A stretch of DNA of 64,000 nucleotides. Origin: Desulfobacteraceae bacterium (GTDB taxonomy: Bacteria; Desulfobacterota; DSM-4660; Desulfatiglandales; Desulfatiglandaceae). Shown here piece by piece: positions 1-8,940 of the stretch. Made by a program: the position numbers and the translations under genes. Under the pieces are notes generated by a model. The model was not told the origin of the DNA. It worked only from the letters and a program-made list of their open reading frames with translations, and searched no databases. The stretch covers positions 1-64,000 of the forward strand of contig JAUWMR010000021.1 of assembly GCA_030613055.1 (NCBI GenBank). The letters run 5' to 3'. Position 1 is the stretch's first letter. Every line of letters starts with the position of its first letter.

Positions 1-382
1 TTCGTATGACTTTTGCCATACTTTCAACTCTTTGAAATTCTTTAGCATTTTTATCCGCCTGTTCTGTGGAGGATCACTCGAACCCTTGAATCCTTGACCC
101 CTTGTACCCTCTGGGATAAAGCCTGCTCAATTCGAGATAACCCATCCATTTTGCCTTAATTAACTGCAACTAATCGGGAGATAATCCCAAAAAATTAACT
201 AAAATTAGTTGTTTAGTCAAGAAAAACAGAACGCTTTTTGAGCGAATCCCCCTGTCCCCATATTGTGTCTGCCAATCCAGGTTAATTCCTTGACAAAGTG
301 ACGCATTAAAAATAATCTCGTTGCCTTTAACATCCGAAATATTTCAGAAATTCCTGAAAACTTGTACCAGGAGAACCTATCC
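1..382. other. Non-coding left edge, contains two repeat copies
   Basis: No credible gene is seen before the IHF/HU-like gene. Positions 75-112 match, in inverted orientation and at 33 of 38 bases, a stretch at 8835-8872 upstream of recA. Positions 195-244 carry a 50-bp repeat also found near 40.5 kb. The open frame on the minus strand here has no homology I recognise and overlaps the repeat. Confidence 0.5.
195..244 (+). repeat. 50-bp dispersed repeat, copy 1
   Basis: This stretch matches 40491-40540 at 46 of 50 bases in the same orientation. It starts with an AACTAA/TTAGTT-rich partly palindromic part and ends with a small hairpin (CGCT, loop TTTTG, AGCG). It lies about 140 bp upstream of the IHF/HU-like gene. 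Function is unknown; it may be the end of a mobile element or a shared regulatory or attachment site. Confidence 0.7.
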
Positions 383-664
383 ATGACCGTCACAAAAGAA
401 CATCTCACAAATTCTATTTACGAGCAATCTGGTTGCTCTAAAAATAAATCAATCCAACTGGTTGAATCTATATTGGAAATCATGAAAGAGACCCTTGAAA
501 ACGGTGAAGATGTTATGATATCCAGATTTGGGAAATTCTGTGTTAAGGACAAGAGTGAGAGGAGGGGAAGAAACCCAGCTACGGGGGGGGATATGATGTT
601 GGGGGCGAAACGGATTGTGATCTTTAGGTGTTCGGGGGTGTTGAGGGAGAAGATAAATAAGTGA
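383..664 (+). CDS. IHF/HU-family DNA-binding protein (IHF-alpha-like)
   Basis: A 93-residue histone-like protein expected to bend DNA as a dimer. The helical N-terminal half runs to about residue 45. The ISRFGKF segment follows, then the beta-arm with the GRNPATG motif, whose proline intercalates into DNA in IHF and HU. The ATG at 383 is preferred over upstream codons because AGGAGA lies 10 bp before it and the protein then begins TVTKEHL, like known IHF-alpha starts. The TGA stop overlaps the GTG start of the next gene, so the two are probably co-transcribed. Assignment to IHF-alpha rather than HU is tentative. Confidence 0.88.
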   Translation: MTVTKEHLTNSIYEQSGCSKNKSIQLVESILEIMKETLENGEDVMISRFGKFCVKDKSERRGRNPATGGDMMLGAKRIVIFRCSGVLREKINK

Positions 665-1302
665 GCGATAAGTCGACAGAACAACCCAATAATAATTGGG
701 GGCCACTCGGGATAATTTCTGTTTTGATCGGTGTTGTAAGTTGGTTTATAGGGGGAATGCTTTCTTTAGGCATAGGAATGGTCGCTGTCGCTCTTGGATT
801 TATTGGCAACAAGAAGCATCAAAAATTGTCTCTAACAGGAATGATATTTGGCGCGTTCTCTGTGCTTTTTGTAAACCTGATGAACCTTGGGATCGTCCCG
901 ATTCCCTCTTCCCTCGAATCTGACAAATCACATATCATTAATTCAATTAATGCGTCCATTCGGGCGTTTGAAGTCCTGAAAAACAAAAAGCTCAAAGATC
1001 AAGAGAGAGAAAAATTAATAAGTCACTGCGGAGATGCGCTTCAAGAGGCAGGGATGGTAAATATTGTAGAGATTGAGAGGCAGGTCCCTGGATTTAGATC
1101 TCATTATAAAGACGAATTTATGAAGGGAATGGAATCGCTCATTGAAGGTTATGAGAATTCTGATTTCTCAAAAAAAATTAAAGGTGGTCTATTGTTAGAT
1201 AAGTGGGCAATATGGAATAGAGAAAACAATAAGAGCCTGGGAAAGATCAAAGAGCCAGCACCATCCTTAGTTGCCTTTATAGGAGGAGTAATAATCCGTT
1301 GA
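661..1302 (+). CDS. Small membrane protein with C-terminal soluble domain, unknown function
   Basis: 213 residues beginning at GTG, which overlaps the preceding stop codon (GTGA). The N-terminal third is hydrophobic and glycine-rich, with about three membrane segments between residues 14 and 78, resembling DUF4190-type proteins. The remaining 130 residues are hydrophilic and lysine-rich with no motif I recognise. The stop-start overlap suggests translation coupling to the IHF-like gene. No function can be given. Confidence 0.65.
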   Translation: MSDKSTEQPNNNWGPLGIISVLIGVVSWFIGGMLSLGIGMVAVALGFIGNKKHQKLSLTGMIFGAFSVLFVNLMNLGIVPIPSSLESDKSHIINSINASIRAFEVLKNKKLKDQEREKLISHCGDALQEAGMVNIVEIERQVPGFRSHYKDEFMKGMESLIEGYENSDFSKKIKGGLLLDKWAIWNRENNKSLGKIKEPAPSLVAFIGGVIIR

Positions 1303-1332
1303 TGATAACAAAATGAAATCGAACTCCCGATA

Positions 1333-2040
1333 TCAATCCGGGTCTTTTTTCATGGATTCAAGCACGCCGACCATTTGCGGGTTATTAGTGGTTGCCGGCT
1401 GAGTTTCGGTCTTCCGCTCAACGTCGATCTGTTTGTCTATAACTTCGTTATCTAATTTGAAAATCGCTAAGTCCTCTGTTACAAATTGTGCTTCTTTTTT
1501 GATAAACTCAATGGCCTTCTCAACATCCTTCCTTGCATCCGGATCTTCAACGTGGTTTATTGCCTCTTCAAGCGCCAGGGTAAGTATCTCATAGTTATTT
1601 CTGATACGAGATATAAGGTAAGAAAGCCCGTCAATCATATGATTAATTTTTTCCTTTTCACTGGTCATGTAATCGCCCTCGCGAAGACTTACCTTTTGTG
1701 TCAAATCCCCTACCAATAAACGTTTAAAGGTATTGGCAAAGTTCCTGAGGGGTCCAAAAATTCGGTGTGTAAATCGGACTTGATGCAAGGAAACAAGGAT
1801 AAATACAATTGCGACAACCGGAATAAGTCGTTTTATTGTCACAAGAAAATTTTGCGCGGCCCTATGCTGGATGCCTAAATCATGCGACATATACATATCA
1901 AACACAAAAGGATATAGAATCACTCCGGCAGTGATGAAAACAACTAAAAACATATAAATTAAATTAGTGAAAATGATCTTGAACTGAAGATTCCTTTTGA
2001 TAAGATAGTTTCTCAGTTTCCTTTTATTCCCGCTTGACAT
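1333..2040 (-). CDS. Membrane protein with HAMP domain
   Basis: 235 residues. Two membrane segments (about 20-46 and 72-92) enclose a short extracytoplasmic loop. A HAMP linker follows (about 93-145), with GPL at its start and the usual amphipathic helices. The C-terminal 90 residues are predicted helical and end without a kinase, cyclase or methyl-accepting domain. It therefore resembles the sensor half of a signalling protein that must pass its signal to a partner. A good ribosome site (AGAGGTG) precedes the ATG. The neighbouring minus-strand gene is another membrane signalling protein, but a 190-bp gap separates them. Confidence 0.75.
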   Translation of the reverse strand: MSSGNKRKLRNYLIKRNLQFKIIFTNLIYMFLVVFITAGVILYPFVFDMYMSHDLGIQHRAAQNFLVTIKRLIPVVAIVFILVSLHQVRFTHRIFGPLRNFANTFKRLLVGDLTQKVSLREGDYMTSEKEKINHMIDGLSYLISRIRNNYEILTLALEEAINHVEDPDARKDVEKAIEFIKKEAQFVTEDLAIFKLDNEVIDKQIDVERKTETQPATTNNPQMVGVLESMKKDPD

Positions 2041-2096
2041 TTTTTCACCTCTTTTTCGTTATGCAGTTTTAACCCGGAATCCGAATCCAGCCTCAA

Positions 2097-2137
2097 GGTT
2101 CAAGACGCAAGATCTTTACCTTATGCCTTACGCCTTG
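2097..2137 (+). repeat. 41-bp dispersed repeat, copy 1
   Basis: This stretch in the spacer upstream of the HAMP gene matches 57333-57373 in the same orientation. The last 23 bases (TTTACCTTATGCC through CGCCTTG) are identical. It is an imperfect run of short CCTTA(T/C)GCC units. Confidence 0.6.
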
Positions 2138-2233
2138 GGCCTTTAGCCATTTAAATAGTTTCCTAACTTTGTGTTTATAATCTGGCCCTCTTGGCCCCGC
2201 AGTATATGGTTTGTATTTTAAACTTTACATATC

Positions 2234-3535
2234 TTAAAACCGGAATCGTCTCAGTGTTTCCTCGTTTATGTCAAACTGGTTCTTCAGCTTATCCACATCC
2301 ATCTGAAAAAGCAGCCAACCCAGAAACTCATCCCCTTTTCTCATTTCAAACGCAATTTCAACTTCTCTTGCACCCATCGGGTGATGTGTGCCGGTCCGAT
2401 ACAGGGTGAGAACCTTATGCGTGGATTTCTTGCTACTATGAAAGGTAATATGTCTGTAGCTGCTACCTACTAATATATCCACACTTTTGCCATTTTTCAG
2501 GGAAAAGGCGGCAAACACCTTTTTACCTTTTCCGAGAAGGACGATTCCCTTGTAGGGGGCTAAGGTATCATCATGTAACTTAATAAACTCCTCCATTAAA
2601 TATGCAATTCTTTTACCGCTCTTTTTTTCAAAAGGATCGGTCAACATTGATTTAAGCAAAAGGGAATCCTTTGCCAGTTGATCTCTCAGGGCCTGTTGTT
2701 TAATACCGATGATGTGTGCTCTGGATGAAAAATGAGGATATGCCAAAACAAGGACAAGGGTCATCATCCCAATAAACAGGGCAGAGGCAATCAACCAAAA
2801 ACGCCCTCTTTGGTGTTTTGTTTTCAGGGCCTGAATCTCAGTGACATCCCGGTTTAAGGAAAGAAAACCTTTATATCTATAATGGCCGTCAAAAAGCGCG
2901 GTTGTGCTGGCAGAAATAAAGCGGATCCCTTTGTTTGGATTTCTTACCTTGAAGATCCTTTCTGTTACGGAACGTTTGAACTGTATCTCCTCAAGGAATT
3001 CTTTGTACGCTTCCGGCTCCGCAAAAACCTCCTCTGCCGAACTTCGCTGCATTTGTGTCCAGGTCCTCCCAAAAAGGTCTTCGGCCCCGGTATTCCATGC
3101 TATGATTTTGCCCTCACTGTCCGCCGCGACGACGGCGTCCGGTAATTGGTCACAAAACTCTTTAAGCACATAATACGACTGGGTTGTTATATCGAGCCTT
3201 TGCGCCAGAATCCTGGTTAAATCCCATGACAGGGATGGAAATTCCTCCCAGAACCAGTATATTTTTTCCTTGGGGATGCGGATTGCCTCCCCATCGCTTT
3301 TTGCTTTTACAGTGACTGTTCTTTCGATTCCGAGGAAAAAGGATACCTCCCCAAAAGTTGAACCTCTTTTACTAACCTCAAATATCTGTTTATTCCCTTT
3401 GCGGATTTCCAGATCGCCTGAGACCAGTATATATAGTTCCTGGGAGCTATCTCCCTCATAATAGAGGATGTCCCCTTCCTTGAAAAGGCACATATATTCG
3501 TCTACAGCAGGGCTATTTATAATTTCTTCAAGCAT
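2234..3535 (-). CDS. Cyclic-nucleotide-binding/PAS membrane sensor protein
   Basis: 433 residues. Residues 1-115 form a cNMP-binding barrel (FKEGDILYYEGD; GEVSFFLG). Residues 130-235 form a PAS domain (LPDAVVAADSEGKIIAWN). A single membrane helix lies at about 246-268. The last 165 residues would be outside the cytoplasm and resemble a small-molecule sensor region. The order is unusual: the known sensory modules are cytoplasmic and N-terminal, and no kinase, cyclase or DNA-binding output is visible. It may act by protein contact with the nearby HAMP protein, which is a guess. The family call for the first two domains is firm; the role is unknown. Confidence 0.8.
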   Translation of the reverse strand: MLEEIINSPAVDEYMCLFKEGDILYYEGDSSQELYILVSGDLEIRKGNKQIFEVSKRGSTFGEVSFFLGIERTVTVKAKSDGEAIRIPKEKIYWFWEEFPSLSWDLTRILAQRLDITTQSYYVLKEFCDQLPDAVVAADSEGKIIAWNTGAEDLFGRTWTQMQRSSAEEVFAEPEAYKEFLEEIQFKRSVTERIFKVRNPNKGIRFISASTTALFDGHYRYKGFLSLNRDVTEIQALKTKHQRGRFWLIASALFIGMMTLVLVLAYPHFSSRAHIIGIKQQALRDQLAKDSLLLKSMLTDPFEKKSGKRIAYLMEEFIKLHDDTLAPYKGIVLLGKGKKVFAAFSLKNGKSVDILVGSSYRHITFHSSKKSTHKVLTLYRTGTHHPMGAREVEIAFEMRKGDEFLGWLLFQMDVDKLKNQFDINEETLRRFRF

Positions 3536-3621
3536 CGAGTTTTATTATATAATAATCCTGGCTAAAAATCTAATATTCTTGCCGATTATACGTCATATTA
3601 TTGACACATGTCCGGCGTGTA

Positions 3622-3822
3622 TTACGTCCAGGAAAATCTCTTTGATCCATTTTCTGAGCAAACGGCAATCCCTTTATCACTGGTAAAGCTTACATGGTTT
3701 TGAAGGTTTTTCGCTTTATTATCGCCACATTTGGGACAGACAAAAGGTGCATCATCAACAATCAAAAACAATTTTTTAAATGAATAGGCACACTTCTGAC
3801 ATTTATACTCATATAGAAGCAT
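3622..3822 (-). CDS. FmdB-type zinc-ribbon protein
   Basis: 66 residues. Two CxxC pairs (CQKC at about 8 and CPKC at about 34) build a zinc ribbon. The start YEYKCQKC is typical of the FmdB family of putative regulatory zinc ribbons. AAGGGG precedes the ATG. The C-terminal 25 residues are not conserved in the family as I know it. The function of the family is not established. Confidence 0.75.
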   Translation of the reverse strand: MLLYEYKCQKCAYSFKKLFLIVDDAPFVCPKCGDNKAKNLQNHVSFTSDKGIAVCSENGSKRFSWT

Positions 3823-4005
3823 AGCAATCCCCTTTGTTTTATTTTATTTATTCAGCGGGTAAACGCGAAAAACCGTTTATAAGGAGTTCAATATTGTTTA
3901 TTATGAAATAATTATGCAAAATCAGGGCCGAATAATATTTTGCAAGATTTTTTGTTTTTAGGTCCGGAAAATGCTATCAACACAATATTTTTAAATGATA
4001 ATGAC

Positions 4006-5001
4006 ATGCACTTATCTCATACAACGCAGCACAAGGATCCAGACAAATCCTTGAAGAATAACAAGCAATATTACGAAGACTGTCGCCTGTGTCCACGTAA
4101 CTGCGGGATCAACCGTGTTGTTGGCAGGGAAAATTCCGAGGTCGGTTTTTGCGGAGAAACGGACCGGCTCAGGGTGGCTTACATGGGACCTCATTTTGGT
4201 GAAGAACCCCCGCTCACAGGTGACAACGGTTCAGGAACTGTCTTTTTTACGGGATGTTCCCTTAGATGCTCTTTCTGCCAGAATCATCAGATATCACATC
4301 GGGGTGTGGGTGTTTATATGGGACTGGAGGAATTGTTCCTGCGTGTGGAAGAGATGATCAGGAACAATCACGTCCACAATATAAATTTTGTGACACCGGA
4401 TCATTTTTTTCCGCACGTATTCAGACTGGTTTCTCATTTGCGTAAAAAGGGTTTTGATCTTCCCATGGTCTATAATCTCTCAGGCTATCAGTCAAAGGAG
4501 ATATTGAAGATCGCTGATGACTATAGTGATATATACCTTCCTGATTTTAAATACTCGGACCCGTCCCTGGCAGCAAGACTTTCCGCATGCAGGGATTATC
4601 CTCAAGTAGCTCTTAAGGCTATTTCGGAAATGGTCCGGCAAAAGGGCTTTCTTGATATCAGTTCGACAAACAGCGTTTTGGCCAAAAAGGGGGTTCTTGT
4701 AAGGCACCTGATACTGCCAGGCAATGTGGATAATTCGATCAATGCCCTGACAACGCTTTTTACGGAATTTGGCAGCGGCCTGCCGGTAAGTCTGATGTCC
4801 CAGTACTGTCCCGTACTTGATCATGATGGCAGTGATCTAAACCGATTCGTATCAGAAGATGAGTTTGATCTGGTCTATTCCCACGTAAGGGACCTGGGTT
4901 TTGAATGCCTTTTTGTTCAGTTTCCCGAACGGGATCAATCGAGCCGGACGGAGAGCTCCCTCTTCTTACCCGACTTCACTCAGGGCAAGCCGTTTAAATA
5001 A
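4006..5001 (+). CDS. Radical SAM protein, PflA-activating-enzyme-like
   Basis: About 331 residues from ATG 4006; an upstream in-frame TTG at 3940 would add 22 residues, but neither start has a clear ribosome site. The N-terminus has a CRLCPRNCGINR cysteine cluster. The radical SAM site is CSLRCSFC (CxxxCxxC), which binds the 4Fe-4S cluster that cleaves S-adenosylmethionine. The layout matches the uncharacterised PflA-related radical SAM family found in many anaerobes, often called putative pyruvate formate-lyase activating enzymes. No glycyl-radical enzyme is adjacent, so the true substrate is unknown. Confidence 0.85.
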   Translation: MHLSHTTQHKDPDKSLKNNKQYYEDCRLCPRNCGINRVVGRENSEVGFCGETDRLRVAYMGPHFGEEPPLTGDNGSGTVFFTGCSLRCSFCQNHQISHRGVGVYMGLEELFLRVEEMIRNNHVHNINFVTPDHFFPHVFRLVSHLRKKGFDLPMVYNLSGYQSKEILKIADDYSDIYLPDFKYSDPSLAARLSACRDYPQVALKAISEMVRQKGFLDISSTNSVLAKKGVLVRHLILPGNVDNSINALTTLFTEFGSGLPVSLMSQYCPVLDHDGSDLNRFVSEDEFDLVYSHVRDLGFECLFVQFPERDQSSRTESSLFLPDFTQGKPFK

Positions 5002-5077
5002 TTCCGGCTGTACTTCAAGACCGGGGGATAAGCCAAGCTTTCGTAAAGCTTTCAAGTTTGTCCTAACACTTCTTCTG

Positions 5078-5106
5078 TTGACATAAATACAGGTTTTTGT
5101 TAAAAA
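5078..5106 (+). promoter_or_regulatory. Candidate sigma-70 promoter upstream of larC
   Basis: TTGACA (5078-5083) is followed after 17 bp by TAAAAA (5101-5106), 37 bp before the larC start. The -35 is perfect and the -10 matches four of six consensus bases. This is a sequence prediction only. Confidence 0.4.
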
Positions 5107-5142
5107 AATCAGATTGTTGCAAATAATAAAAGGAATTTAAAC

Positions 5143-6306
5143 ATGAAAACTGCATACCTCGACTGCTTTTCCGGCATCAGCGGCGATATGTTCTTAGGCG
5201 CCCTGTTGGATGCGGGGCTTTCCTTTGACGAACTGTGCCGGAAACTTAAGACCCTTCCCATAGACGGTTATCACCTTGAGATAAGAAAAGAAACGCGAAA
5301 CCAGATCTCAGGGACCCGGTTCGTGGTAACACTTGAAAAAAAGGACAGCCCCCACAGAAACCTTGAGGCCGTCAGGGAGATCATAGATCACGGAAGCTTT
5401 AGCAGGGCAGTCAAAAAGAAGTGCGTGGAGATATTTGAGACCCTCGCAAGGGTGGAAGGAAAGGCCCACAACCTGCCGCCTGAGGAAGTTCATTTTCACG
5501 AGATCGGTGCGGTGGATTCTATAATTGATATTGTAGGCACGGTCTATGGAGTGGAACTTTTAGGCATCCAGGAACTGTTTGTTTCCGCCCTTCCCCTTGG
5601 TTCAGGTTTTGCCGAGACTGCCCACGGCAGGATTCCGATTCCTTCACCTGCAACGGTTTCTCTTTTGGAGGGCGTCCCTGTTTTTGATTCGGGCCTTAAG
5701 TATGAAATGGTCACACCCACCGGGGCTGCCCTGGCAAAGGGACTTGCCGGTTCCTTTGGAGACATGCCTCCCATGGTAATAAGGAATATCGGGTATGGCG
5801 CAGGGAAGAGAGACCTTCCTGACAGGCCCAACCTGCTTCGAATAATGATCGGGGATTTGCAATCTGAAGGTAAGACAGATACGGTAGTTATTCTTGAAAC
5901 GAATCTGGACGATATAAATCCTGAATGGCTTGGATATCTCATGGATCGCTTGTTTGATGCCGGGGCACTGGATGTGGTTTTTTCCCCCGTCCAGATGAAA
6001 AAAAACCGCCCCGGCGTCCAGGTAGAGATAATGGGCCGCCCGGAACAGAAAGATGTACTGATGGAGATCCTGTTCATGGAAAGCACCACCCTTGGCATCC
6101 GGTTCCGGTACAGTCAAAGGAAGGTGCTTAAAAGATCTGTGACAGAAATTGACAGTCCCTGGGGAAAGATACGTGTAAAGGAGGTAACAAACGCGGATGG
6201 AGCATCCTTTTTCATGCCGGAATATGAGGCATGCCGGAAAATTGCCTTGAAAAACAAACTGCCATTGAAGACAATATACTACTGGGTTATAGGATTAAAT
6301 AAATGA
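5143..6306 (+). CDS. larC: Nickel-pincer cofactor biosynthesis protein LarC
   Basis: 387 residues, the full length of the LarC (DUF111) family. LarC is the cyclometallase that inserts nickel into the pincer nucleotide made by LarB and LarE. Diagnostic segments are the start YLDCFSGISGDMFLGALLD, the HFHEIGAVDSIIDI block near 125 and the LETNLDDINPEWLGY block near 250 that opens the C-terminal domain. In some bacteria LarC is split and joined by programmed frameshift; here it is one open frame. LarB, LarE and a lactate racemase are not in the window, so the enzyme served by the cofactor is unknown. AAAGGA lies upstream of the ATG. Confidence 0.93.
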   Translation: MKTAYLDCFSGISGDMFLGALLDAGLSFDELCRKLKTLPIDGYHLEIRKETRNQISGTRFVVTLEKKDSPHRNLEAVREIIDHGSFSRAVKKKCVEIFETLARVEGKAHNLPPEEVHFHEIGAVDSIIDIVGTVYGVELLGIQELFVSALPLGSGFAETAHGRIPIPSPATVSLLEGVPVFDSGLKYEMVTPTGAALAKGLAGSFGDMPPMVIRNIGYGAGKRDLPDRPNLLRIMIGDLQSEGKTDTVVILETNLDDINPEWLGYLMDRLFDAGALDVVFSPVQMKKNRPGVQVEIMGRPEQKDVLMEILFMESTTLGIRFRYSQRKVLKRSVTEIDSPWGKIRVKEVTNADGASFFMPEYEACRKIALKNKLPLKTIYYWVIGLNK

Positions 6307-6369
6307 AACCCTAACGTTGCATAAACAATACGACTAAAAAAATAAAGTGAGGTAACCAATACCTGCTTG

Positions 6370-6882
6370 ATGTCAAAATTACAATCTGATAATTTTTCCC
6401 TTAAGGAGACCTTCAGAAAATCTGATTTTTCTGGAAAGATCGCCCTGGTCCTTTCGACCTGGTTCGGCACCGGCCTCTTGCCTGTCGCCCCGGGCACTTT
6501 TGGGACACTGGCTACGGTGCCTGTCGTCCTCGGGTTAAGTTGTCTTGGAATCTGGTACAGTGTCTTCGCCCTGATAACCATCACGGGCATTGCTGTATGG
6601 TCCTCAAATCTTAGCCGGCAACTGCTGGGCCGAAATGATCCGTCAGAGGTGGTCATTGATGAAGTTGCCGGCTTTTTAGTCACCATGTTCCTTTTGCCGC
6701 GTGCCTGGCTGCCCCTCTGTTCAGGCTTTATTCTGTTCCGGTTTTTTGACATCCTAAAGCCCTATCCCATAAAAAAGGTTGAAAGGCTAAAAGGGGGATA
6801 CGGGATCGTTATGGATGACCTGTTAGCAGGCTTGTACGCACATCTTGGCGTGAGGATAATCCTTTTTTTTATAATAACCTGA
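6370..6882 (+). CDS. pgpA: Phosphatidylglycerophosphatase A
   Basis: 170 residues from ATG 6370 (a TTG one codon upstream is also possible). It removes phosphate from phosphatidylglycerophosphate to give phosphatidylglycerol at the inner membrane. Family signatures are the GLLPVAPGTFGTL segment, the EVVIDEVAGFLVTM segment with acidic catalytic residues, and the FRFFDILKPYPI and GYGIVMDDLLAGLYA segments. Three to four hydrophobic segments are present. It is followed by cinA, an arrangement often seen in Desulfobacterota. Confidence 0.92.
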   Translation: MSKLQSDNFSLKETFRKSDFSGKIALVLSTWFGTGLLPVAPGTFGTLATVPVVLGLSCLGIWYSVFALITITGIAVWSSNLSRQLLGRNDPSEVVIDEVAGFLVTMFLLPRAWLPLCSGFILFRFFDILKPYPIKKVERLKGGYGIVMDDLLAGLYAHLGVRIILFFIIT

Positions 6883-6961
6883 TTTAAGGGCTCAAAAATG
6901 CAACAGAAAGCCACAGGTTTGCCACACACGGATCGAGTGGCCCCCTAAATACACGGATTTT

Positions 6962-8218
6962 ATGCACGGCGAAATTATAACAATAGGTAACGAACTCACT
7001 TCGGGCAGGACCCTTAATCTAAACGCCTGGTATGCGGCCGGGAGACTCACTGCTTCGGGACTGCATGTAACCCGTATTACATCTGTGGGAGATAATTATC
7101 AAATGATCTCCGAGGCAGTGAAAAGGGCGGTAAGGACATCCCGTTTTGTTATAGCAACCGGTGGGCTCGGCTCAACTGATGACGACATAACCAATGAAAT
7201 TGTCGCAAAGGCCCTGAAAAGGCCCCTCTGCCTGGACCGGCAAATGTTCGAAAAGATAAAAAGCCACGTTGATTCCCGGGGAATAGAGATGTCACCCTCT
7301 CTTGAGAAGATGGCTCGGGTTCCGGAGGGTTCCAAAATGCTCAATCCCGAAGGCAATGCCTGTGGGTTCTCCCTCGTGGAAAAGGAGGTGCGCCTCTATT
7401 TTCTTCCAGGGGTTCCGGATCAAATGAGGTATCTTCTTGATAAGTTTGTGCTGCCTGAAGTCTTGACCCTTTATAAGACCCTCCCTGTTATGAGACAGAG
7501 AATCCTTAAGCTGTATGGTCTTAATGAGCCTGAAATTGCCGAGATTTTCAAAAAACTCCATGGAAAAACCAGGGACATCGTGTTAGGATATTATCCCCAT
7601 TTTCCCGAAAACCACATCACTATCAGCCTGCGCGGTAAAGATGAGCCGACGGTCATTAAAGAACTGGACAGGGTTGAAAAGGAGATAAGATACCTGGTAG
7701 GATCTTATATATTTGCAGATGGAAATCAGGACATGGAAGATGTGGTTGGCCGGATGCTTATAGACCAAAACCTGACCATCTCTGTTGCCGAATCATGCAC
7801 CGGTGGTATGATCGGTCACAGGCTCACGAATGTATCCGGCAGTTCAGGGTATTTCCGGGGCGGGGTTGTGGTGTACAGCAACCAGGCCAAGTCCGATCTT
7901 CTCCACGTCAACCAGTATACTCTTGAAAAATACGGCGCAGTAAGTGATAAGACAGTAAGAGAAATGGCATGTGGTGTCCGGGAATATGTCAAAACAGATC
8001 TCGGCCTTGCGGTAACGGGTATTGCCGGTCCTGAAGGCGGGACAGAAGACAAACCCGTGGGAACCGTTTATATCGGGCTTGCCACGAAAAGTGATACTTC
8101 CTCAGGCAGGTATCGCTTCTGGGGCAACCGGGAACAGGTCAGGTCAAATACAGCTATGATGGCCTTAGACTGGGTAAGAAGGCATGTGAATGGAGATTCG
8201 TTCCTTCCTGGCATTTGA
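6962..8218 (+). CDS. cinA: CinA-family nicotinamide-nucleotide amidase / ADP-ribose pyrophosphatase
   Basis: 418 residues with both CinA modules. The N-terminal MoCF-like domain contains ATGGLGSTDDDITNEI. The C-terminal amidase domain contains VAESCTGGMIGHRLT and VTGIAGPEGGTEDKPVGTVYIG. The family deamidates nicotinamide mononucleotide for pyridine-nucleotide recycling, and some members also hydrolyse ADP-ribose. Its end overlaps the next gene by 29 bp, pointing to co-expression with thpR and perhaps recA, the cinA-thpR-recA order common in bacteria. Confidence 0.93.
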   Translation: MHGEIITIGNELTSGRTLNLNAWYAAGRLTASGLHVTRITSVGDNYQMISEAVKRAVRTSRFVIATGGLGSTDDDITNEIVAKALKRPLCLDRQMFEKIKSHVDSRGIEMSPSLEKMARVPEGSKMLNPEGNACGFSLVEKEVRLYFLPGVPDQMRYLLDKFVLPEVLTLYKTLPVMRQRILKLYGLNEPEIAEIFKKLHGKTRDIVLGYYPHFPENHITISLRGKDEPTVIKELDRVEKEIRYLVGSYIFADGNQDMEDVVGRMLIDQNLTISVAESCTGGMIGHRLTNVSGSSGYFRGGVVVYSNQAKSDLLHVNQYTLEKYGAVSDKTVREMACGVREYVKTDLGLAVTGIAGPEGGTEDKPVGTVYIGLATKSDTSSGRYRFWGNREQVRSNTAMMALDWVRRHVNGDSFLPGI

Positions 8219-8765
8219 ACTGCCTGCGGAGATCAGGGCGGTCATTTCCCGCACCCTGGGGGAGATGAAAAAATTTCCCCTGGATGTCCGATGGGTCAAG
8301 GCGGACAATATACACCTTACAATTGTCTTTTTGGGAAACATCCCTGAACACGATCTCGGGCCGATAGGGAAGGCGGTTTCAAAGGTTTGCCAGCGATATG
8401 GGCCTTTTGCTGTCTCATTGAAGGAAAGTGGTGTTTTCGGAAGCAGGCGAAATCCGAGGGTCCTGTGGATTGGATTAGACGGGGATATTAAAAGGATGGC
8501 CTATTTCAGGGACTCGCTTACAAAACACCTTAAACCCTTTGGGATAAAGGAGGAAAAGCGCCGGTTCAAGCCTCATTTGACCCTCGCGAGATTCCGGAAG
8601 GGCGCAAGGCGAGGTACGTATCCGGATGACCTTTTGTCAACGTATGCAGGAATTACCAGTCCCGAGTATTACGTAGAAGAACTGGTTTTGTTTAAAAGCG
8701 ACCTGAAGCCGGGCGGGGCTGCCTATTCCAGGCTGGCTGCATGGCCTCTTATTGGAACTTATTAG
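8190..8765 (+). CDS. thpR: RNA 2',3'-cyclic phosphodiesterase (2H family)
   Basis: 191 residues. The two HxTx motifs that define the 2H phosphoesterase fold are present: HLTIVFLGN at about residue 46 and HLTLARF at about 130. Members open 2',3'-cyclic phosphates on RNA and were first described as 2'-5' RNA ligases. The gene starts inside the end of cinA and leads toward recA. Physiological role in bacteria is unclear. Confidence 0.92.
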   Translation: MEIRSFLAFELPAEIRAVISRTLGEMKKFPLDVRWVKADNIHLTIVFLGNIPEHDLGPIGKAVSKVCQRYGPFAVSLKESGVFGSRRNPRVLWIGLDGDIKRMAYFRDSLTKHLKPFGIKEEKRRFKPHLTLARFRKGARRGTYPDDLLSTYAGITSPEYYVEELVLFKSDLKPGGAAYSRLAAWPLIGTY

Positions 8766-8834
8766 CAGGTATATGCTTCCAGAAAAGAATTTGGTAAAAT
8801 AATTGGATCATCTCCAAATTGGTTGGTGATTCTG

Positions 8835-8872
8835 AGAGGATTCAAGGGGCCAAGGATTCAAGGATTCCAGTG
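8835..8872 (-). repeat. GAATCCTTG-type repeat, copy 2
   Basis: The reverse complement of this stretch matches positions 75-112 at 33 of 38 bases. It consists of short CCTTGAATCCTTGACC-like units and sits in the thpR-recA spacer. It is likely one member of a low-complexity intergenic repeat family. Confidence 0.55.
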
Positions 8873-8940
8873 AGTTGCTCCAAAAACATTTTGCGATTCT
8901 AACATAATTTAAGCTGACTTACAAAAGGAGGTATAGATAT

